A DNA stretch of 64,000 bases. It comes from Variovorax sp. 54 (GTDB taxonomy: Bacteria; Pseudomonadota; Gammaproteobacteria; Burkholderiales; Burkholderiaceae_C). This document shows positions 50,499-59,102 of this stretch, piece after piece. The notes under the pieces were generated by a model. It saw only the letters and a program-made list of their open reading frames with translations, searched no databases and was not told the origin of the DNA. The position numbers and the translations under genes were made by a program. The DNA lies in contig NZ_PEFF01000001.1 in assembly GCF_002754375.1 (NCBI RefSeq), positions 6,031,501-6,095,500 on the forward strand, given 5' to 3'. How positions within the stretch are numbered: the stretch's first letter is position 1; the number at the start of each line of letters is the position of its first letter.

Positions 50499-52188
50499 CC
50501 CCAACAACACCGTCACGGTCGGCGCCGTCGTCGCCGCCTTTCTCGAGCAGTGCGGCGTCAAGGCAGCCTTCGGCGTCATCTCGATCCACAACATGCCGAT
50601 CCTCGATGCCTTCGCGCAGCGCGGCACGGTGCGCTTCATCTCGGCGCGCGGCGAGGCCGGCGCGGGCAACATGGCCGACGCCTATGCGCGCTCCACCGCC
50701 AGCCTGGGCGTGTGCATCACCAGCACCGGTCCGGCCGCGGGCAACATCGCTGGCAGCATGGTCGAGGCGCTGACGGCCGGCGCGCCGCTCTTGCACATCA
50801 CGGGCCAGATCGAGACGCCGTACCTGGACAAGGGCATGTCGTACATCCACGAAGCGCCCGACCAGCTCACGATGCTCAAGGCCGTGTCGAAGGCCGCGCT
50901 GCGCGTGCGCAGCGTCGAGACGGTGCTCGGCACGCTCAAGCGCGCGGTGCAACTCGCGATGACGGCGCCGACCGGTCCGGTCAGCGTGGAGATTCCGATC
51001 GACATCCAGTCGGCGCTCACGACCATGCCGGCCGACCTGTCGCCGCTGCCCATCGAGCGCCCCGTGCCGTCGGCGGCCGGCCTCGATGCACTGGCCGCAC
51101 GCCTGGCCACCGCCAAGCGTCCGATGCTGTGGGTCGGCGGCGGTGCCCGCCACGCCCGTTCGGCCATCCAGCGCCTGCAGAAGCTGGGCTTCGGCGTGGT
51201 CACGACCACGCAGGGCCGCGGCACGGTGCCGGAAGACGACGCCGGTTCGCTCGGCGCCTACAACATCCAGAAGCCCGTCGAGGCCTTCTATCAGACCTGC
51301 GACGCGATGCTCGTGGTCGGTTCGCGCCTGCGCGGCAACGAAACGCTCAAGTACGAACTGAAGCTGCCGCGCACGCTGTACCGCATCGACGCCGATGCGG
51401 CTGCCGAAGGCCGCTGCTACGCATCAGAAGCCTTTGTCTGCGGCGATTCCGCGCTGGCCCTCGACGGCCTCGCCGACCGCCTCGAAGCCGCGAAGTACAA
51501 GGCCGACCCGCAGTTGCTGGTCGACCTGCGCGCCACGCACGACCAGGCCGTGGCCACGCTGCGCGACGGCCTCGGCCCGTATGCCGAACTCGTGCGCCAG
51601 CTGCAGTCGGTGGCCGGCCGCCAGTTCAACTGGGTGCGCGACGTCACGGTGTCCAACAGCACCTGGGGCAACCGCGAGCTGCGCGTGTTCGAACCCAGCG
51701 CCGGCGTGCACGCCACGGGCGGCGGCATCGGCCAGGGCATGCCCATGGCCATCGGCGCGGCCATCGGCGCGGCGGTGACGGGCTCGGGCCGCAAGACCTT
51801 CTGCCTGGCCGGCGACGGCGGCTTCATCCTGAACCTGGGCGAGCTGGCCTGCATGGTGCAGGAGAAGGCGCCCATGGTCATCGTGCTCATGAACGACAAG
51901 AGCTACGGCGTCATCAAGAACATCCAGGACGCGCAGTACGGCGGCCGCCAGTGCTACGCCGAGCTGCACACGCCCGACTACGACCTGCTGTGCCAGTCGA
52001 TCGCGCTGCCGCATGCCCGCGTGAAAGACCTGGCCGACCTGCCGGCGCACCTGGACAAGGCGCTCGCCGCCAACGGCCCGTTCCTGCTGGAGATCGACAT
52101 GCTGTCGATCGGCGGTTTCAAGACCACCTTCGCCGGCCCGCCGACCAACACGGTCACGCAGATTCCCGCGCTCGGCGCGGCCCAGTGA
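50491..52188 (+). CDS. Thiamine diphosphate-dependent enzyme (acetolactate synthase-like)
   Basis: A 565-residue ThDP enzyme with the three-domain order of acetolactate synthase or benzoylformate decarboxylase. The N-terminal Pyr domain has FISARGEAGAGNMADAYAR (catalytic Glu) and GVCITSTGPAAGNIAG, the middle domain is RPMLWVGGGARHA, and the PP domain has FCLAGDGGFILNLGELACMVQ (GDG...). It probably decarboxylates or ligates a 2-oxo acid intermediate. It overlaps the SDR gene and is followed at 20 bp by the aspartate-dehydrogenase-like gene. Confidence 0.9.
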   Translation: MHNPNNTVTVGAVVAAFLEQCGVKAAFGVISIHNMPILDAFAQRGTVRFISARGEAGAGNMADAYARSTASLGVCITSTGPAAGNIAGSMVEALTAGAPLLHITGQIETPYLDKGMSYIHEAPDQLTMLKAVSKAALRVRSVETVLGTLKRAVQLAMTAPTGPVSVEIPIDIQSALTTMPADLSPLPIERPVPSAAGLDALAARLATAKRPMLWVGGGARHARSAIQRLQKLGFGVVTTTQGRGTVPEDDAGSLGAYNIQKPVEAFYQTCDAMLVVGSRLRGNETLKYELKLPRTLYRIDADAAAEGRCYASEAFVCGDSALALDGLADRLEAAKYKADPQLLVDLRATHDQAVATLRDGLGPYAELVRQLQSVAGRQFNWVRDVTVSNSTWGNRELRVFEPSAGVHATGGGIGQGMPMAIGAAIGAAVTGSGRKTFCLAGDGGFILNLGELACMVQEKAPMVIVLMNDKSYGVIKNIQDAQYGGRQCYAELHTPDYDLLCQSIALPHARVKDLADLPAHLDKALAANGPFLLEIDMLSIGGFKTTFAGPPTNTVTQIPALGAAQ

Positions 52189-52208
52189 GCGAACGCGGAG
52201 CCCCACGC

Positions 52209-53009
52209 ATGACCACTGCCATCACGCGCATTGCACTCGTCGGCTGCGGAGCCATCGGCACCTCGGTGCTCGAACTGCTGCGCGGCGATCCCGCCCTGAA
52301 GGTGGTGGCCATCGTCGTGCCGGCCGAAGGCGTTGCCGCCGCGCAGAGGGTCGCGCCCGACGTGCAAGTGGGCAGCGCCGTGCCCGCCGACGGCATCGAC
52401 CTCGTGGTCGAGACCGCCGGCCATGCGGCCATCGAAGAGCACGTGCTGCCCGCGCTGGCACGCGGCACGCCCTGCGTGGTCGCATCGGTCGGCGCGCTGT
52501 CGGCCACGGGCTTCGCCGAGAAGCTCGAAGCCGCCGCCGTCGCCGGCCACACGCAGGTGCAACTGATTCCCGGCGCCATCGGCGGCATCGACGCGCTGGC
52601 CGCGGCCCGCATCGGCGGCTTGAGCAGCGTGCGCTACACCGGCCGCAAGCCGCCGCAGGCCTGGAAGGGCACGCCGGCCGAGCAGGGCCGCAACCTCGAC
52701 ACGCTGGCCCACGAAACCGTCATCTTCGAAGGCAGCGCGCGCGAAGCGGCCTTGCTCTATCCGAAGAACGCCAACGTGGCGGCCACCGTGTCGCTCGCGG
52801 GCCTGGGCCTGGACCAGACGCTGGTGCGCCTCATTGCCGACCCGGCCACCACCGAGAACGTGCACACCGTCGAAGCCGAAGGCGCCTTCGGCAGCTTCGC
52901 GCTGACCATGCGCAACAAGCCGCTTGCGGCCAACCCCAAGACCTCGGCCCTGACCGTGTACAGCGCCGTGCGCGCGCTGCGCAACCGCGTCGCGCCCCTT
53001 GCTATCTGA
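52209..53009 (+). CDS. nadX: L-aspartate dehydrogenase-like protein (NadX family)
   Basis: A 266-residue protein with an NAD-binding start (RIALVGCGAIGTSVLELL), LVVETAGHAAIEEHVLPAL, IPGAIGGIDALAAARIGG, and YPKNANVAATVSLAGLGLD...LIADP, which match aspartate dehydrogenases. Canonical members interconvert L-aspartate and oxaloacetate/iminoaspartate. Placement in a ring-oxidation cluster suggests action on an amino or imino acid intermediate, or use of released ammonia (inference). Confidence 0.85.
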   Translation: MTTAITRIALVGCGAIGTSVLELLRGDPALKVVAIVVPAEGVAAAQRVAPDVQVGSAVPADGIDLVVETAGHAAIEEHVLPALARGTPCVVASVGALSATGFAEKLEAAAVAGHTQVQLIPGAIGGIDALAAARIGGLSSVRYTGRKPPQAWKGTPAEQGRNLDTLAHETVIFEGSAREAALLYPKNANVAATVSLAGLGLDQTLVRLIADPATTENVHTVEAEGAFGSFALTMRNKPLAANPKTSALTVYSAVRALRNRVAPLAI

Positions 53010-53025
53010 CCTTTCGAGTCATCCC

Positions 53026-54501
53026 ATGATCTCCACCGAACTCCTTCCGATCTGCATCGCCGGCGAATGGCGCCTGGGCGGCGGCGACGTCTACGAAAGC
53101 CTGTACCCGGCCACCGGCGAGCCCATTGCGCGCCTGAAGGCCGCGAGCCTGGCCGACGTCGAAGAAGCCATCACGCGCGCCGACCACGCCTTCCGCACCA
53201 GCGGCTGGGCCCAGCGCCTGCCGCACGAGCGCGCCGCCGTGCTGCACCGCGTGGCACAGCTCATTCGCGAAGAGGGCGAGTCGCTCGCGCAGAAGCAGCG
53301 CCTGGACAACGGCAAGCCGATCAGCGAAACGCGCAACCTCGTGGCCAGCGCCGCGGCCACCTTCCAGTTCTTTGCCGCCGCGCTCGAGACGCTCGAAGAA
53401 ACCATCACCCCCTCGCGCGGCGCTTTCGTCACGATGAGCGTGCACGAGCCCATGGGCGTGGTCGCGGCCATCACGCCGTGGAACTCGCCCATCGCGAGCG
53501 AAGCCCAGAAGCTGGCGCCCGCGCTGGCGGCCGGCAACGCGGTGGTCGTGAAGCCCGCCGAAGTCACGCCGCTCATGGCGCTGGAACTGGCGCGCATCTG
53601 CGAAGCGGCCGGCGTGCCCAAGGGCATCGTGAGCGTGCTGCCGGGCAAGGGCTCGGTGATCGGCGACGCGATCACCAAGCACCCGCTGGTCAAGCGCGTG
53701 TCGTTCACCGGCGGCACCACCACCGGCAAGCACATCGCCCACATCGCGGCCGACAAGATGATGCCGGTGTCGCTCGAACTCGGCGGCAAGTCGCCGACCA
53801 TGGTGCTCGACGACGCCGACCTCGACCACGCGGTGAACGGCGTGCTGTACGGCATCTTCAGTTCGTCGGGCGAGTCGTGCATTGCGGGCTCGCGCCTGTT
53901 TGTCGCACGCAGCATCTACGACGAGTTCCTGACGCGGCTGGCCGAAGGCGCCAATGCATTGCGCGTGGGCGACCCGGCCTCGGAGCGCACGCAGATGGGC
54001 CCGCTCATCACGGCCAAGCACCGCGAAGGCATCGAGCGTTATGTGGACCTGGGCGTGTCCGAAGGCGGCCGCATCCGCACGGGCGGCGTGCGCCCGCACG
54101 GCGCGGACTACGACAAGGGCTACTTCTACCAGCCGACGATTCTCGAAGGCCTGACCAACAGTGCCCGCATCAGCCAGGAAGAAATCTTCGGCCCGGTGCT
54201 GGTCGCGATGCCTTTCGACAACGAGGAAGAACTGATCGCGCAGGCCAACGACAGCATCTATGCGCTGGCCGCCGGCGTGTGGAGCCGCGACTTCAAGCGC
54301 GCCTGGAAGCTGGGCCGCGCGGTGCAGGCCGGCACGGTCTGGGTCAACACCTACAAGCAGTTCTCCGTCTCGACGCCGTTCGGCGGCTGGCGCGACAGTG
54401 GCCTGGGCCGCGAGAAGGGCCGCGAAGGCATCTTCCAGTACATGGAGCAGAAGAGCATGTACTGGGGCACGAACGAACAACCCCTGCCTTGGGCGAACTG
54501 A
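53026..54501 (+). CDS. Aldehyde dehydrogenase family protein
   Basis: A 491-residue NAD(P)-dependent aldehyde dehydrogenase. It has PMGVVAAITPWNSPIASEAQKLAPALAAGN-type coenzyme contacts, SFTGGTTTGKHIA, the general base Glu in VSLELGGKSPTMV, nucleophile Cys in SSSGESCIAGSRL, and C-terminal QEEIFGPVLVAMPF. It probably oxidises a ring-fission semialdehyde. ATG 53026 follows the aspartate-dehydrogenase-like gene by 16 bp. Confidence 0.94.
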   Translation: MISTELLPICIAGEWRLGGGDVYESLYPATGEPIARLKAASLADVEEAITRADHAFRTSGWAQRLPHERAAVLHRVAQLIREEGESLAQKQRLDNGKPISETRNLVASAAATFQFFAAALETLEETITPSRGAFVTMSVHEPMGVVAAITPWNSPIASEAQKLAPALAAGNAVVVKPAEVTPLMALELARICEAAGVPKGIVSVLPGKGSVIGDAITKHPLVKRVSFTGGTTTGKHIAHIAADKMMPVSLELGGKSPTMVLDDADLDHAVNGVLYGIFSSSGESCIAGSRLFVARSIYDEFLTRLAEGANALRVGDPASERTQMGPLITAKHREGIERYVDLGVSEGGRIRTGGVRPHGADYDKGYFYQPTILEGLTNSARISQEEIFGPVLVAMPFDNEEELIAQANDSIYALAAGVWSRDFKRAWKLGRAVQAGTVWVNTYKQFSVSTPFGGWRDSGLGREKGREGIFQYMEQKSMYWGTNEQPLPWAN

Positions 54502-54517
54502 ACGAGAGCGAAAAATC

Positions 54518-55489
54518 ATGAGCGTACTTGGCATCGACCAGATCACTTACGGCGCGGACGACCTGCCCGCCTGCCGCCAGTTCTTCCAGGACTGGGGCCT
54601 TTCACTCGTGTCCGAAGCCGCCGACGAACTCGTCTTCGAGTGCCTCAACGGCTGCAAAGTGGTCGTTGCGGCGTTGGGCAACGCGAACCTGCCGCCCGCG
54701 ATGGAAGAGGGCCCGACGCTGCGCGAAGTGGTGTGGGGCGTGGAAAGCGACGCCGACCTGGACCGCTACGCCGCCGCCATCGCGCAAGACCCGGCCTTCG
54801 TCGACACCACGGTCGACGGCGCACGCCGCATCGGCTGCACCGACCCCAACGGCCTGGCCGTGCGCCTGCAGGTGAGCCGCAAGCGCGCGGTCGAGGTCGA
54901 CTGCGGCGCCATGAACACCTGGAACGCCAAGCCGCGCGTGAACCAGCCCGCGCCCATCTACGAACGCGCCACGCCGATCGAGGTGGGCCATGTCGTGTTC
55001 TTCGTGAGCGACGTGAAGGGCACGAGCGCGTTCTACGCGCAGCGCTTCGGCTTCGTGTCGTCCGACGGCTATCCGAACCGCGGTGCCTTCATGCGCTGCG
55101 CACCCGAGGGCGGCCACCACGACCTGTTCCTGCTGCAGATTCCTTCGGGCAAGCGCGGGCTCAACCACGTGGCCTTCACCGTGCGCGACATCCACGAAGT
55201 GTTCGGCGGCGGCCTGCATTTCTCGCGCTGCGGCTGGGACACGCAACTGGGCCCGGGCCGCCACCCGGTGTCGTCCGCGTACTTCTGGTACTTCAAGAAC
55301 CCGGCCGGCGGCCTCATCGAGTACTACGCCGACGAAGACCAACTGACTGCCGACTGGCAGCCGCGCGAGTTCGAACCCGGCCCGACCGTGTTCGCCGAAT
55401 GGGCGGTCGATGGCGGCCTCGACGGCCACACGCGCCGCCAGAAGAACGCGGAAGGCCCGAAAGGTGCTTTCCTGACCGAGAAAAAGTGA
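54518..55489 (+). CDS. Two-domain VOC-family extradiol-type dioxygenase
   Basis: A 323-residue protein of two vicinal-oxygen-chelate modules. The N-terminal half (IDQITYGADDLPACRQFFQDWGLS) lacks clear metal ligands. The C-terminal half has the type I extradiol triad candidates His in EVGHVVFFVSD, His in GLNHVAFTVRD and Glu in GGLIEYYADED. It probably cleaves a catecholic intermediate, but other VOC chemistry cannot be excluded. It is encoded 16 bp after the aldehyde dehydrogenase. Confidence 0.85.
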   Translation: MSVLGIDQITYGADDLPACRQFFQDWGLSLVSEAADELVFECLNGCKVVVAALGNANLPPAMEEGPTLREVVWGVESDADLDRYAAAIAQDPAFVDTTVDGARRIGCTDPNGLAVRLQVSRKRAVEVDCGAMNTWNAKPRVNQPAPIYERATPIEVGHVVFFVSDVKGTSAFYAQRFGFVSSDGYPNRGAFMRCAPEGGHHDLFLLQIPSGKRGLNHVAFTVRDIHEVFGGGLHFSRCGWDTQLGPGRHPVSSAYFWYFKNPAGGLIEYYADEDQLTADWQPREFEPGPTVFAEWAVDGGLDGHTRRQKNAEGPKGAFLTEKK

Positions 55490-55503
55490 ACCCGGTGAAC
55501 CTC

Positions 55504-56490
55504 ATGCAACGACGTTTTTCTTTCTCCCTGATGGCTGCCGCCGCGCTGGCCATCGCCTTGCCCGCGCACGCACAGAGCGACGTGCACAAGCAGCTGTCGA
55601 GCGATCGCTTCACCATCGTCTCGCCGTTCCCGCCCGGCGGCCCGGTGGACACGCTGGCCCGCGTGCTGTCCGACGGCCTGGCCAAGCGCTACGGTCAGGC
55701 GGCCGTGGTCGAAAACCTCGTGGGCGCGGCCGGCAACATCGGCATCGACAAGGTCAAGCGCGCCAAGGGCGACGGCCACACGCTGCTCGTGGTGCCGGCT
55801 GGCAACCTCACGATCAACCCGACGCTGATGCCGAACTTCCCGTTCAACATCGAGAAAGACTTCGTGCCCGTCACCATGCTCGCCAAGGCGCCCAACGTGC
55901 TGGTGGCGTCGCCGGCCTCGGGCATCAAGAGCGCGAAGGAGCTGGTGGCCATGGCCAAGGCCAAGCCCAACACGCTGTCGTATGCCTCGCCGGGCGTGGG
56001 CAGCGGCCTGCACCTGGCGGGCGAGCTGTTCAAGCAGCAGGCCGGCATCGACCTGCTGCACGTGCCCTACAAGGGCACGGCGCCCGCGCTCAACGACGTG
56101 CTCGGCGGCTCGGTGCCGCTGATGTTCAGCAACCTGCCCGCGACGATGCCCTTCATCAAGAACGGCAAGCTCATCGCGCTGGGCGTGACCGAAGCCAAGC
56201 GCAGCCCCGCCGCACCCGACATTCCCACGCTGGCGGAGCAGGGCATCCAGGGCGTGGCCGTGACCTCGTGGTATGGCCTGCTGGCCCCCAAGGGCACGCC
56301 ACCCGCCGTGGTCGAGCAGCTCGCGAAAGACGCGGCCGAGATGCTGGCCCAGCCCGATGTGCGCGAACGCCTGAAGGCGCAAGGCATGACCGACGCGGCC
56401 ATGAAGCCCGCCGAGTTCGCCACCCACATCCGCGATGAGACGGCCGTCTGGGCCCGGATCATCAAGGCCCGCAACATCGTGGCCGAGTGA
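55504..56490 (+). CDS. Second Bug-family tripartite tricarboxylate receptor
   Basis: A 328-residue protein with a signal peptide (SLMAAAALAIALPAHAQ). Bug features are FTIVSPFPPGGPVDTLAR, VVENLVGAAGNIGIDKV, and LLHVPYKGTAPALNDVLGGSV. It is clearly diverged from the Bug protein at 45424, so the two may recognise different ligands. ATG 55504 is the start; GTG codons just upstream in frame are less likely because they run into the preceding stop. Confidence 0.92.
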   Translation: MQRRFSFSLMAAAALAIALPAHAQSDVHKQLSSDRFTIVSPFPPGGPVDTLARVLSDGLAKRYGQAAVVENLVGAAGNIGIDKVKRAKGDGHTLLVVPAGNLTINPTLMPNFPFNIEKDFVPVTMLAKAPNVLVASPASGIKSAKELVAMAKAKPNTLSYASPGVGSGLHLAGELFKQQAGIDLLHVPYKGTAPALNDVLGGSVPLMFSNLPATMPFIKNGKLIALGVTEAKRSPAAPDIPTLAEQGIQGVAVTSWYGLLAPKGTPPAVVEQLAKDAAEMLAQPDVRERLKAQGMTDAAMKPAEFATHIRDETAVWARIIKARNIVAE

Positions 56491-56518
56491 GCCGCACGCA
56501 AGAACAAAGAGAGACAGC

Positions 56519-57688
56519 ATGCAGACAAACGAATCCACCATCGGCATCGTCGGAGCCGGCATCGGCGGCCTGGTCGCCGCCATCGCACTGCGCCGCGCCG
56601 GGCACGACGTGGTCGTGTTCGAACAGGCCAGGCAGTTCGCCCGCGTCGGCGCCGACATCAACCTCACGCCGAACGCCGTGCGCGCACTCGACGGCCTGGG
56701 CGTGGGCGAAGCGGCCCGCGTGACGGCGGCGCGCCCGTCGCACCGCATCAGCCGCACCTACGACAGCGGCGAAGAAACCTCGCGCCTCGAAATGGCCGAC
56801 TCGGCCGAACAGCGCTACGGCGCGCCGCAGCTCACCATCCACCGCGCCGACCTGCTGGCTGCGCTGGCCGACATGTTCCCCGCCGAGCGCGTGGCGCTCG
56901 GCAAGCGCGCCGAGAGCATCGCGGCCGACGACCAGGGCGTGACCCTGTCGTTCAGCGACGGCACCAGCGCCCGCGTGGGCGTGCTCCTTGGTGCCGATGG
57001 CATCCACTCGGGCGTGCGCACCGCGATGTTCGGCGCCGAGAGCCCGCGCTTCACGGGCATCGTCGCCTACCGCGCCGTGGTGCCCGCCGAGCGCGTGGCC
57101 GGCGTGCCCAACCTGGGCGCCTTCACCAAGTGGTGGGGCCCGAACCCGCAGAGCCAGATCGTCACGTTCCCGCTGAACCGCGGCAAGGACACCTTCATCT
57201 TCGCCACCACGCCGCAGGACACCTGGCACCTCGAATCGTGGACCGCGCCGGGCAGCGTCGACGAGCTGCGCGAGCAGTACGTGGCCTACCACCCCGAGGC
57301 GCGCGCGCTGCTCGACGCCTGCGACACGGTGCTGAAGACCGCGCTGTACGAGCGCGAGCCCATGCCCGCCTGGGCGCAGGGCCGCCTGGCGCTGCTGGGC
57401 GATGCCGCGCACCCGATGCTGCCCTTCATGGCGCAGGGCGCCGGCATGGCCATCGAAGACGCCGTGGTGCTGTCGCGCCACCTCGACGGCGTGGCGATGG
57501 CCGACATTCCCGATGCGCTGCAGGCTTACCAGACGGCCCGCATCGAGCGCGCCAGCCAGGTGCAGCTTGGCTCGCGCGGCAACAACTGGCTGCGCGAAGG
57601 CGGCAATGCCGACTGGGTGTACGCCTACGACGCTTGGGCCGTGCCGCTGGGCGTGCCGGCGCAAGGCGCTGTCGCCGCTACTGCCTGA
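56519..57688 (+). CDS. FAD-dependent aromatic monooxygenase
   Basis: A 389-residue flavoprotein monooxygenase of the salicylate hydroxylase / 3-hydroxybenzoate 6-hydroxylase type. It has GIVGAGIGGLVAAIALRRAG (Rossmann GxGxxG), the DG motif VLLGADGIHSGVRT, and the FAD-ribose GD motif LALLGDAAHPMLPFMAQGAG. It hydroxylates an aromatic acid with NAD(P)H and O2, a plausible step before ring cleavage. Confidence 0.92.
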   Translation: MQTNESTIGIVGAGIGGLVAAIALRRAGHDVVVFEQARQFARVGADINLTPNAVRALDGLGVGEAARVTAARPSHRISRTYDSGEETSRLEMADSAEQRYGAPQLTIHRADLLAALADMFPAERVALGKRAESIAADDQGVTLSFSDGTSARVGVLLGADGIHSGVRTAMFGAESPRFTGIVAYRAVVPAERVAGVPNLGAFTKWWGPNPQSQIVTFPLNRGKDTFIFATTPQDTWHLESWTAPGSVDELREQYVAYHPEARALLDACDTVLKTALYEREPMPAWAQGRLALLGDAAHPMLPFMAQGAGMAIEDAVVLSRHLDGVAMADIPDALQAYQTARIERASQVQLGSRGNNWLREGGNADWVYAYDAWAVPLGVPAQGAVAATA

Positions 57689-57722
57689 CCCCTTTTTCTC
57701 CCTCGCTCCACGGAGGCTCACG

Positions 57723-57944
57723 ATGCAACAAGACCGCTTTCTCCAACCGCACCAGGCGCGCCAGCGCCCCGCGACCACCTACGAAGACCTGCTGGGCGAC
57801 GTGATCGAACGCGCCTATGGCGACGGCATCCATGACCTGCCGGGCCTCGTGCAGCGCCTGAACGACAGCGGCCTGGCCACGCCGGGCGGCCTCGCATGGA
57901 CCGAGGCGCTGTACCGCAAGGAAATGGCCACGCTGGCCGCCTGA
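57723..57944 (+). CDS. Small recombinase-like helix-turn-helix protein
   Basis: A 73-residue protein behind GGAGG (MQQDRFLQPHQARQRPATTYE...). The segment IHDLPGLVQRLNDSGLATPGGLAWTEALYRKEM resembles the small helix-turn-helix seen at the end of serine recombinases. There is no recombinase catalytic domain. It lies 11 bp before the Rieske oxygenase gene, so it is more likely a pathway accessory or regulatory protein than a mobile-element gene. Confidence 0.75.
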   Translation: MQQDRFLQPHQARQRPATTYEDLLGDVIERAYGDGIHDLPGLVQRLNDSGLATPGGLAWTEALYRKEMATLAA

Positions 57945-57955
57945 GGAGAACCACC

Positions 57956-58978
57956 ATGACCATCGCCATCACCCCCGTTCCCGCCGATCCGGTCGACCAC
58001 CTGCTCGAGATCGGCCTGAAAGACCTCTGGTACCCGATCTGCCCCTCGCACTTCGTCAAGGAGAACCCGATCTCCCTGCGCCGCCTCGGCCGCAAGATTG
58101 CGCTGTGGCGCGACAGCGAAGGCGTGCTGCACGCGCTGGAAGACCGCTGCCCGCACCGCGGCGCGCCGCTGTCGCAAGGCGTGATCCTGGGTGACCGCCT
58201 CTCGTGCCCGTACCACGGCGTCGAAGTGCGCCACGACGGCGTGGTCACGCGCGTGCCCGGCAGCCCGGGCTGCAAGCTCGAAGGCTCGCGCGCCACGCGC
58301 CACTTCCACGTGCAGGAGCGCGCGGGCGCCGTGTTTCTCTACAACTCGAAGGAGCCGGTCGATGTGCCGCCGCCGCTGGTGCTGCCCGAGCAGCTGACCG
58401 ACGAAGCGGAGTATTCCAACTTCCTTTGCTACACGGAGTGGAAGGGCGACTACCGCTACGTGCTGGACAACGTGATGGACCCGATGCACGGCACGTACCT
58501 GCACAAGCAGTCGCACTCGATGGCCGAGGGCGACTCGAGCGCCAAGTTCGGCGTTCGCCCGACCGACATCGGCTTCGTGTTCGAGAAGGAAGGCCAGCGC
58601 AACGTCAACTTCGACTGGACCGAGTGGGCCGACACCGGCATCCACTGGATGCGCCTGGAAATTCCGTACCCGAAGACCGGCGGCCCCGGCGGCAACTTCA
58701 TCATCATCGGCGCCTTCTCGCCCATGGCCAACGGCATGACCGCCACCTTCTTCTGGCGCGCGCGCAAGCTGTCGCCGGGCTGGGAGCGCGACACCTGGCG
58801 CTTCCTTTACAAGAACCGCCTCGAGGCGCGCCACTGGCACGTGCTGGAACAAGACCGCGTGATGCTCGAAGAGATGGAAGCCGACGCCAACCAGCACGAG
58901 AACCTGTACCAGCACGACCTGGGCATCGTCCGCCTGCGCCGCCACATGCGCAACCTCGCGCAGGCACAAATTGGCTAA
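57956..58978 (+). CDS. Rieske non-haem iron oxygenase, alpha subunit (VanA-like)
   Basis: A 340-residue protein with a Rieske [2Fe-2S] domain at residues ~20-130 (ligands in DRCPHRGAPLSQG and LSCPYHGVEV). A catalytic domain with the mononuclear iron region DNVMDPMHGTYLHKQ follows. The single-subunit size and lack of a beta-subunit gene match the phthalate/vanillate oxygenase group, which hydroxylates or O-demethylates aromatic acids. Its electron-transfer partner is the reductase at 59103. Confidence 0.93.
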   Translation: MTIAITPVPADPVDHLLEIGLKDLWYPICPSHFVKENPISLRRLGRKIALWRDSEGVLHALEDRCPHRGAPLSQGVILGDRLSCPYHGVEVRHDGVVTRVPGSPGCKLEGSRATRHFHVQERAGAVFLYNSKEPVDVPPPLVLPEQLTDEAEYSNFLCYTEWKGDYRYVLDNVMDPMHGTYLHKQSHSMAEGDSSAKFGVRPTDIGFVFEKEGQRNVNFDWTEWADTGIHWMRLEIPYPKTGGPGGNFIIIGAFSPMANGMTATFFWRARKLSPGWERDTWRFLYKNRLEARHWHVLEQDRVMLEEMEADANQHENLYQHDLGIVRLRRHMRNLAQAQIG

Positions 58979-59069
58979 CCCCCAGGCTTGCCCACTTCGT
59001 GTGGCCTCCAACCCCCTTGCAGGGGGCAACACCAGCGGCCCGGCAAAGCCGGTTCCGCGGTGTTTCTGG
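58979..59069 (+). repeat. Intergenic repeat with GC hairpins
   Basis: Between the Rieske oxygenase and its reductase lies a sequence with CCCCC-TTGCA-GGGGG and CCGGC-AAA-GCCGG hairpins, starting CCCCCAGGC and ending GGTGTTTCTGG. I recognise this pattern from memory as frequent between genes in Comamonadaceae genomes. Only one copy is in this window. Confidence 0.55.
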
Positions 59070-59102
59070 AATGAATCCGGGTCTTTGAAGAGGTAGTTAC
59101 CA

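Noticed and set aside
57723..57944. Small HTH protein considered as a remnant of a site-specific recombinase or mobile element
   Set aside because: It has its own good ribosome site, ordinary codon use and tight operon spacing, with no catalytic domain remnants or element ends nearby.
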